Shown here: in pieces, positions 58,315-64,000 of the stretch
Position numbering within the stretch: the stretch's first letter is position 1
Layout of the letters: the number at the start of each line of letters is the position of its first letter
Source of the DNA: Sphingomonas pokkalii
GTDB taxonomy: Bacteria > Pseudomonadota > Alphaproteobacteria > Sphingomonadales > Sphingomonadaceae
Assembly: GCF_003096275.1 (NCBI RefSeq)
Contig: NZ_QENQ01000001.1
Coordinates: 2,957,565-3,021,564, forward strand
Length of the DNA stretch: 64,000 nt
Direction of reading: 5' to 3'
The notes under the pieces: model-generated
What the model was told of the DNA's origin: nothing
Databases searched by the model: none
What the model saw: only the letters and a program-made list of their open reading frames with translations
Made by a program: the position numbers and the translations under genes

Positions 58315-61098
58315 ATGACGGTTAATTTGTCGGCAAGTCTTGTTGGGCTGAGTATGCTCACCGGGCAGAATGCCTTTTCGATGACCGCCCCGCTCACCTT
58401 CGAAAGCAAGGCCGTGCGCACGGCCAAGGCACAGTTCACCCTCGCCCCGACCACGCCCCCCTGGAAAGACCCGAAGGCCCAGGCGAACGGCGCGACATCG
58501 ATTTCTTCCATCCTCGCGGCACGCACCCTTCTCGAGAAGTCCAACATCGACAGCAGCGGGAATTTGCTGCCGGACGATGTGCAGACCAGCTTCACCACCT
58601 ACAAGGCGCTCGATAAATTGCGTGTGCTCGCCGACGCGGCGGCCGCGAAGACCACGTCGGACGCCCAGCGCGCCAGCTATCAGAAGGCCTTCACCAAGGG
58701 ATTGGCCGAGCTTCAGGGATTCCTGGCAACCGCGCCGTCCGACAAGGTAAATCTTGCCTTCGGTCGACCGACCTCGACGACGACATCCACCCAGCTCGCC
58801 TCGGCGACCACCTATCAGGTGCCCGGCAAGTCGCTCGTCTCCAAGCGTTCCGATCCGCTGCCCGGGCTCACCGGGACAGAACAGTTCGAAGTGACGCTGA
58901 GCCGTCCACGGCTTACCCAGACCTTCACCATCGATCTGGCGCAGGGGCCGCAGCCGCCGACGATGGACTCGGTCGCCGATGCGTTGAACGCGCAGATCAG
59001 TTCGCAGCTGGTCTATAATGACGACGGGACGCCGCGCCTGGATGCCAAGGGCAACCCGGTGACGCGGTGGCTCGGGCGCTTCGTGCCCGAGTTCAAGGAT
59101 AACAAGTGGCGCCTGCGCCTCGATGTCCCGGATGGCCTGGAACAGGTTTCGCTCGACCAGGTGAATTCGAAGGATTCGCTGGTCGTCGCCACCGGCCAGA
59201 CCGCGCTCGATGCGCCCACCGCGACGCAGGTCTTCCGGCTGAACGATCCCGCCGGCGCGCAGACCAGCGTGTCGATGGGCACGATCCAGGCGCTGGATCG
59301 CAACGCCACCAAGCAGAACGAGCTTGCCGGCAAGACCACCAACGTCACCACCAGTTCGGTCGACCTCGACGGCAAGGTGACGTCGAAGACCGAAAAGACC
59401 AACAACGCCTATGCCAGCACCGACGCGGCGGCGGTCGTCAGCGACGGCAAGGGCTATACCTATGTCGTCGGGACGACCAAGGGGGATCTGGGCGCCAATC
59501 TGTCGGATGGCGACAACAACCTGTTCCTGACGAAGATGGACGGCGCAGGCAAGGTCGTGTGGCAGCGCAACCTGGGTGCCGCTGGCGATGCCAAGGGTGC
59601 GGCGGTCACGCTGGGCAGCGACGGCAGCGTCGTCGTCGCCGGGACGGTGACCGGCAATTTCAACGGCGTCACCTCGGATGGCGACATGGTCGTCGCCAAA
59701 TATGCGGCCAATGGCGACGAGGCGTTTTCGACCGTCGTGCGTTCGACCGGGATCGACACCGCCAAGGCGGTGACGGTCGGCAATGACGGATCGGTCTATG
59801 TCGCCGGTCGGGTCTCGGGCGAGGGCGGGGACGCGATGGTGGCGCGGATCGGTGCGGACGGCAAGATCGCCGAACGCCGCACCATCGGCACCACCGGCAG
59901 CGAAACGATCAATGCGCTCGCCATCGGCCAGGACGGCAATCTGCTGGCCCTGATGTCGCAGGATGGCAATGCCAAGGTCATGAAGATGGACGCCACGGCG
60001 CTGTCCAACGATCTTGCCAGCATCGATCTGGGCGCGGCGGATGCACGCGCCATCGCCGTAGGGGCAGACGGCAGCATCGCCGTGGGCGGCGCGACCAGCA
60101 GCGCGCTCAGCGGGACGCAGGTCAACGGCCTCAGCGGGGAACGCGACGGCTTCGTCACCCGGATCGATGCGAATCTGAGCAGCGCCAGCACCACCTATAT
60201 CGGCACCGGCGCGGACGATCAGGTCGACAGCGTCGCGTTCCTCGGCAACGATCTCTATGCGGGCGGCCGCACCACCGGCGATCTTGGCGCGACGCGCCGA
60301 GGGCCGGTCGACGGCTTCGTCACGCGGATCGACGCCGGTACCGGCGCGATCGCCAGCACCAACCAGTTCGGCAAGGCGCTGCTGCGCACCGAGCCGGTCC
60401 GCATCGCTGCCGACAAGGGCGGCGACAATGCCGTCTCCGCACTGGGCTTTGGGCGCGGGACGATCAATCCCGCCGTTTCCGAAAAGGTGACGACCCAGAC
60501 GACCCTGCGCGTGGGGGACAGCTTCTCCTTCCGCGCCGATGGCGGCGCCTTGCGCAAGGTCACCATCGAAAAGGACGATACGCTCAAGACGATCGCCGAT
60601 CGGATGCAGGGAATGCTGGGCGCGTCGAAGGGCACGATCAGCGCCAGCGCGTTCGATGGCGTGCAGACGCTGCGTATCTCGATGAAGGCCGGCCACGAAA
60701 TGGAGCTGGTTGCGGGCACGGGGGAGACCGACGCGCTGGCGAAGCTCGGGCTCGAACCGCAGCGGATCGCGAACCAGGCGACCGTATCGGGTTCGGCGCC
60801 GAAGGTGCGTCCTGGTGGCAGCTTCGGCCTGGATCTCAGCGAGGCGTTGAGCCTGGCGACCGTCGACAATGCGAAGGTCGCGCTCGCCAAGATCACCGAT
60901 GCGATTTCGGTATCACAGAGCGCCTATCGGTCGCTCTATTGGGACAGCGGCAAGGCGGCGCTCGCCGATGGCTCGATCAAGTCGGCCAATACCGGCAAGG
61001 CCTCGACTGCGATCGAGAAGGCGCAACTCGCCAATTATCAGGCGGCGCTGAACCGGCTCAGCCAGAATAACTCGACTTCGATCTTCCTGGGACGATAA
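58315..61098 (+). CDS. Large FlaEY-like protein with beta-propeller repeats
   Basis: A 927-residue protein without an N-terminal signal peptide. The first 200 residues are helical and Thr/Ser-rich, and residues about 170-300 are beta-rich. Residues about 365-700 are repeats of the SBBP/propeller kind (GYTYVVGTTKGDLGANLSDG, GSVVVAGTVTGNFNGVTSDG, GSVYVAGRVSGEGGDAMVAR). Residues about 725-850 look like a second domain resembling flagellin-hook fragments (FSFRADGGALRKVTIEKDDT). The end is helical. Its layout and place next to flgB recall the Caulobacter regulatory protein FlaEY, an assignment by memory only. GGGGAAGGAA precedes the ATG. Confidence 0.65.
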   Translation: MTVNLSASLVGLSMLTGQNAFSMTAPLTFESKAVRTAKAQFTLAPTTPPWKDPKAQANGATSISSILAARTLLEKSNIDSSGNLLPDDVQTSFTTYKALDKLRVLADAAAAKTTSDAQRASYQKAFTKGLAELQGFLATAPSDKVNLAFGRPTSTTTSTQLASATTYQVPGKSLVSKRSDPLPGLTGTEQFEVTLSRPRLTQTFTIDLAQGPQPPTMDSVADALNAQISSQLVYNDDGTPRLDAKGNPVTRWLGRFVPEFKDNKWRLRLDVPDGLEQVSLDQVNSKDSLVVATGQTALDAPTATQVFRLNDPAGAQTSVSMGTIQALDRNATKQNELAGKTTNVTTSSVDLDGKVTSKTEKTNNAYASTDAAAVVSDGKGYTYVVGTTKGDLGANLSDGDNNLFLTKMDGAGKVVWQRNLGAAGDAKGAAVTLGSDGSVVVAGTVTGNFNGVTSDGDMVVAKYAANGDEAFSTVVRSTGIDTAKAVTVGNDGSVYVAGRVSGEGGDAMVARIGADGKIAERRTIGTTGSETINALAIGQDGNLLALMSQDGNAKVMKMDATALSNDLASIDLGAADARAIAVGADGSIAVGGATSSALSGTQVNGLSGERDGFVTRIDANLSSASTTYIGTGADDQVDSVAFLGNDLYAGGRTTGDLGATRRGPVDGFVTRIDAGTGAIASTNQFGKALLRTEPVRIAADKGGDNAVSALGFGRGTINPAVSEKVTTQTTLRVGDSFSFRADGGALRKVTIEKDDTLKTIADRMQGMLGASKGTISASAFDGVQTLRISMKAGHEMELVAGTGETDALAKLGLEPQRIANQATVSGSAPKVRPGGSFGLDLSEALSLATVDNAKVALAKITDAISVSQSAYRSLYWDSGKAALADGSIKSANTGKASTAIEKAQLANYQAALNRLSQNNSTSIFLGR

Positions 61099-61100
61099 CC

Positions 61101-61517
61101 ATGTCAGACATGCCTTCGATCTTTTCCGCGATTCAGCTGCGGATGCAGAATCTCTCGCAGCGGCAGCAGGTGATCGCGCAGAATCTCGCCAACAGTGAGA
61201 CGTCCGGCTACAAGGCGCGCGACGTATCGGAGCCGAACTTCGGCGATCTGCTGGGGAGTAGCGGTGTCGTCGTGTCGAAGCCGCAGGTCCAGCTGACCGG
61301 CGCGATGAAGAGCCTGGGCGCCGTGCAGCCGATCGGCAGCGGCATCGTGTTCGACAAGGATGTCAGCGAGACCAAGCCCGACGGCAACAATGTCACGCTC
61401 GAAGACCAGTTGCTCAAGATGGGCAAGGTCCAGGCCGATTTCAGCGCGATGACCAACATCTACCGCAAGCAACTTTCGATGCTGAAGACGGCGCTGGGCA
61501 AGGGCGGCAACGGCTGA
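61101..61517 (+). CDS. flgB: Flagellar basal-body rod protein FlgB
   Basis: A 138-residue proximal rod protein. QRQQVIAQNLANSETSGYKA, RDVSEPNF is the conserved N-terminal part, and NVTLEDQLLKMGKVQADFSA, MTNIYRKQLSMLKTAL is the C-terminal helix. It begins 2 nt after the FlaEY-like gene. flgC and fliE, which normally follow flgB, are absent; a terminator comes next. Confidence 0.93.
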   Translation: MSDMPSIFSAIQLRMQNLSQRQQVIAQNLANSETSGYKARDVSEPNFGDLLGSSGVVVSKPQVQLTGAMKSLGAVQPIGSGIVFDKDVSETKPDGNNVTLEDQLLKMGKVQADFSAMTNIYRKQLSMLKTALGKGGNG

Positions 61518-61554
61518 TCCTGACGCGCGCGGCGCGGCGCGGCGCTCGCGGACA

Positions 61555-61592
61555 CAAAAAAAGGGGCGCAGGCATTGCCTGCGCCCCTTCTT
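61555..61592. terminator. Shared terminator of flgB and the PEP-CTERM gene
   Basis: A perfect 13-bp stem (61561-61573 with 61577-61589) and a 3-base loop. On the minus strand it is followed by seven or more T (run of A at 61555-61562). On the plus strand a weaker CTTCTTCTT follows. It serves both converging genes. Confidence 0.85.
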
Positions 61593-61610
61593 CTTGGCTT
61601 TGCAGCTGGT

Positions 61611-62114
61611 TCAGGCCATCGCGGCGCGCGGCGCGCGGCGACGACGGCGCAGCGCCGCACCCGCCATGCCGACACCGGCGATCATCATGCCCCAAGCAGC
61701 CGGCTCCGGCACCGCGACGAAATCGATCGTCGAGCTGTAGGAAGCGACGCGGCTGGTGTTGTTCTTCACCGAGACCAGCAGGTCATAGGTACCGCCAGCG
61801 GCGATGTTGAAGATCTTCTCCACGCCCGCGACCGGGGTGAAATTGACACCGTTGAAGCTCGCCGACAGGAACGTCAGGTTCGCGGTGGTGAAGGTCAGCT
61901 TGACCTGACCCGCGGTCGGCAGCGTGATCTTGAACGTGTCGCTCGCGGTCGCGCCGGCGCTGCGGCGGACGTTCGAGAAACCACCGGTCGTGCCGTCGAA
62001 CGAGCAGGTGCCCGTTGCGCCGCAAACATAGGTTGCCGCCTGGGCAGTGCCCGTAACGGCATAGGCGCCGGCGACCATCGCCGCACCCGCCAAAATCGTC
62101 TTCAAACGCTTCAT
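61611..62114 (-). CDS. PEP-CTERM sorting-domain protein
   Basis: A 167-residue exported protein. Signal peptide MKRLKTILAGAAMVAGAYAV-TGTAQA. A beta-rich domain (residues 27-135, with one Cys pair CGATGTC) follows. The C-terminal sorting signal VPEPAAWGMMIAGVGMAGAALRRRRR has the sphingomonad PEPxxW form, with a membrane stretch and Arg tail, recognised by an exosortase. The ATG at 62114 has GGGAGGTC upstream. It has no known flagellar role and the exosortase is not in the window. Confidence 0.9.
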   Translation of the reverse strand: MKRLKTILAGAAMVAGAYAVTGTAQAATYVCGATGTCSFDGTTGGFSNVRRSAGATASDTFKITLPTAGQVKLTFTTANLTFLSASFNGVNFTPVAGVEKIFNIAAGGTYDLLVSVKNNTSRVASYSSTIDFVAVPEPAAWGMMIAGVGMAGAALRRRRRAPRAAMA

Positions 62115-62451
62115 GAAAGACCTCCCTCTAGCCAAGCTTCCAGCCGTGAGCCCTCCGCCGACATGGACAGGTGCACATAGACTCTCTCTGGCTGACACCC
62201 CCTCATAGCTCAACCGCACATGATTTACAGCAACATTTTAAACTCTGTTTAACCATAGAATTTACGCATAAAAAACATAGTGTTAGGTGTTAAATCTGAG
62301 CAAGTAATGGGTGCCTGGTGCCCCGGATCGGTACGGTAATTCGTCGCGGTGCAACAAAGAATCGGAAAGAAGAGGCCAAGTCATTTCGCTGCCGTCGCGA
62401 AGGACGGAAGTTCCGGGATGGCGCCGGCGGCGGGGTTGATTCGATCGGCGT
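62115..62451. other. AT-rich gap upstream of the PEP-CTERM gene
   Basis: 337 bases without a gene. An inverted repeat TTAAAC-TCT-GTTTAA lies at 62238-62252 in DNA much more AT-rich than the rest. It holds the promoter of the PEP-CTERM gene and the end of the flgI-flgJ-flgN unit; no clear terminator for flgN was seen. Confidence 0.4.
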
Positions 62452-62877
62452 TCAGAGGCGCGCGTTGATCGAGATCGGCGCGGGTGCATCCAGCCCGGCG
62501 ATCCCGCCGCACGCGCCATAGGTCGTGCTGCGGCTGCCGGTGAGGCGCTGGGCCTCTGCCGCGATTGCAGCCATCATGTCGGCAGAAAGCTCGATCTGGC
62601 GCGACAGGATGCGGGCGTTGACGATCGACGCATCGCGCAGGGTCTTGCTGGCCTCTGCGAGCGCCGCGCGATCCTCCGGTTCCAGCGATTCGAGCCAATC
62701 GTCCGGGCCTTGCCGCTTCAGCCGGGCGATCTCGGCCTCGATATTCCCGGCCAGCCGCAGCTTGGCGTTGGCGATCTCGCCGAGTTCGGGGATATAGGGC
62801 GCGCGCGACAGACGTTCGCTTTCTTCCTCCATCAAGGCGGTGAGGGACACCATTGCGTCGACAAGCTGGGTGATCAT
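62452..62877 (-). CDS. flgN: FlgN-like export chaperone
   Basis: A 141-residue helical protein (QLVDAMVSLTALMEEESERL, EIANAKLRLAGNIEAEIARL, LRDASIVNARILSRQIELSA) with the C-terminal GSRSTTYGACGG common in alphaproteobacterial FlgN-like proteins. It should guard FlgK and FlgL before export. It overlaps flgJ by ATGA in flgI-flgJ-flgN. Confidence 0.8.
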   Translation of the reverse strand: MITQLVDAMVSLTALMEEESERLSRAPYIPELGEIANAKLRLAGNIEAEIARLKRQGPDDWLESLEPEDRAALAEASKTLRDASIVNARILSRQIELSADMMAAIAAEAQRLTGSRSTTYGACGGIAGLDAPAPISINARL

Positions 62878-63182
62878 TTCTGTCCTTGCTGTAGCTTGAG
62901 GATCTGGTCGAGCACGGCCGGGGCGAGGCCCACGCCGCCCCGCCGCGCCATTTCGGCACCGAGCTTTTCGGCGAGAACGCCGCGGAACATCTCTTCGCCA
63001 TGTCCGCCGGAAAATTCGCCGTCCTGCTGCACGCTTTCGAGCATCAGTTTCGCCATCTGGCCCAGGAAAACGCTTTCGAATTCCTGCGCGGTCTTGGCGT
63101 TCTTGGGATCCACCTTGGGCGGCTGGGGCGTGGTAGTCGCCGTGGCCGCCGTGGCCGGGAGGATGGGGGTGGTCGGCATCAT
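62874..63182 (-). CDS. flgJ: Rod-binding FlgJ, short form without muramidase
   Basis: A 102-residue protein equal to the N-terminal rod-cap half of FlgJ (KTAQEFESVFLGQMAKLMLE, GEEMFRGVLAEKLGAEMARR). The peptidoglycan hydrolase half of enterobacterial FlgJ is missing, as usual in alphaproteobacteria, so a separate muramidase is needed; the SLT protein at 24423 is a candidate. It overlaps flgI by ATGA. Confidence 0.92.
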   Translation of the reverse strand: MMPTTPILPATAATATTTPQPPKVDPKNAKTAQEFESVFLGQMAKLMLESVQQDGEFSGGHGEEMFRGVLAEKLGAEMARRGGVGLAPAVLDQILKLQQGQK

Positions 63183-64000
63183 TGCACCTCGATTTCGGCC
63201 TGGAGCGCGCCGGCCGACTTGATGGCCTGCAAGATGGTGATCAGGTCGCGCGGCGAGACGCCCAGCGTGTTGAGCCCGCTGACCAGCGATTGCAGCGACG
63301 GCCCGTTGATGACCGCCAGGCTGGCGCCGTTGCCGTCGTTCACCTGCACCTGGGTGCGCGGCACCACCGTGGTCTGGCCGTTCGAGAAGGGCGCGGGCTG
63401 CGAGACCTGCGGCGCTTCGGTGACGGTGATGGTGAGGCCGCCCTGGGCGATGGCGACGGGGGTGATCCGCACGTCGCTGTTCATCACCACCGTGCCCGAG
63501 GCTTCGTTGATGACGACGCGCGCCGGCTGATCCACCTTCACCTCGAGATCGCCGACCTGGGTGACGAGATCGATCACCGAACCCTGGCTGCCGGGTGCGC
63601 CGCGGACCTCCACCGTGGAAGGATCGAGCATCTGCGCGGCGCCGGGATAGCGGCCGTTGATCGCGCGGGCGATGCGATCGGCGGTGGTGAAATCGGGGTT
63701 CTTCAGCGCCAGCTTCAGGCTGGTCGACGAGCGCAGGGCGAACGGCACTTCGCGTTCGATGATCGCGCCGCCGGCAATGCGCGCGGAGGTGGTGACGCCG
63801 CGACTGACGCTGGCGGCCGCGCCCTGGCCCTTGAAGCCGGAAACGGCCAGCGGCCCCTGCGCGACGGCATAGATTTCGCCATCCAGCGCGCGCAACGAGG
63901 ACGCGATCAGCGTGCCGCCCTGCAAGCTGGTGGCATCGCCCAGCGCAGAAACCTGCACATCGATGCGCGAGCCGGAGCGGGCGAAGGGGGGCATGGTCGC
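63179..64000 (-). CDS. flgI: Flagellar P-ring protein FlgI, C-terminal part
   Basis: At least 273 residues of FlgI, cut by the window end; the true start is outside. PPFARSGSRIDVQVSALGDA, SLQGGTLIASSLRALDGEIY and AQGPLAVSGFKGQGAAASVS are conserved FlgI segments, and the C-terminus IQAIKSAGALQAEIEVQ is complete. It forms the periplasmic ring around the rod, aided by FlgA. It is first of flgI-flgJ-flgN. Confidence 0.95.
   Translation of the reverse strand, partial: ATMPPFARSGSRIDVQVSALGDATSLQGGTLIASSLRALDGEIYAVAQGPLAVSGFKGQGAAASVSRGVTTSARIAGGAIIEREVPFALRSSTSLKLALKNPDFTTADRIARAINGRYPGAAQMLDPSTVEVRGAPGSQGSVIDLVTQVGDLEVKVDQPARVVINEASGTVVMNSDVRITPVAIAQGGLTITVTEAPQVSQPAPFSNGQTTVVPRTQVQVNDGNGASLAVINGPSLQSLVSGLNTLGVSPRDLITILQAIKSAGALQAEIEVQ

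Overview
The window is high-GC DNA from an alphaproteobacterium, most likely a member of the Sphingomonadales (Sphingomonas-like). The evidence is an FlbT/FlbD/MotE-type alphaproteobacterial flagellar gene set, a Caulobacter-like xylXBC (Weimberg) operon, and a PEP-CTERM protein of the PEPxxW type. The species cannot be fixed from sequence reading alone.

Left part (1-24.2 kb), mostly housekeeping and metabolism. It begins with a cut-off lipoprotein, a secreted proline-rich protein and a small metallopeptidase-like protein. Next come a CidA/LrgA-LrgB pair, an HxlR regulator divergent from an NmrA-like reductase with a palindromic operator between them, and a minus-strand aroQ-accB-accC-arsC group. 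A fused ThiS-ThiG gene, a lipoprotein hydrolase, a CsbD-like protein and a TPP-dependent enzyme follow. Then come a GH25 muramidase with a small membrane protein, an outer-membrane barrel protein, scoA and scoB with a HAD phosphatase lipoprotein between them, and a TetR regulator. An orphan gene of unusual composition precedes xylX-xylB-xylC, which has a LacI-type operator upstream. Thymidylate kinase and a sigma-70-like protein close this part.

Right part (24.4-64 kb), a large flagellar region in blocks: SLT muramidase-fliJ-fliI-flbT (minus); flgE-flgK-flgL (plus); an island with a uracil-DNA glycosylase, folK, tRNA-Lys, a beta-helix protein and a ZnuD-like TonB receptor; two linked unknown genes and a FliL-like secreted protein; fliL-fliM-DUF6468-motE (minus); flgF-flgG-flgA-flgH and flagellin (plus); fliG-fliH, a DUF1963-like gene, then fliF-fliN-flbD-flhA-fliK-flgD (minus); a FlaEY-like propeller protein with flgB (plus); a PEP-CTERM protein; and flgI-flgJ-flgN (minus), with flgI cut by the window end. 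The rod, ring, hook, junction, switch, part of the export apparatus and the filament are covered. fliP/Q/R, flhB, fliE, flgC, fliD and motAB are not in the window.

Regulation is the most interesting part. The FlbD homologue keeps the three-domain layout of a sigma-54 activator but has lost the Walker B aspartate and the threonine of GAFTGA. No -24/-12 sigma-54 promoter was found by eye upstream of the flagellar blocks. Instead several blocks have a strong TATAAT-like -10. In two of them, fliL and fliF, a palindrome of the form GGCA-N5-TGCC sits where the -35 would be; it resembles FlbD ftr sites. This suggests a rewired flagellar checkpoint in which a FlbD-like protein acts on sigma-70-type promoters. 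That is a hypothesis, not a demonstrated fact.
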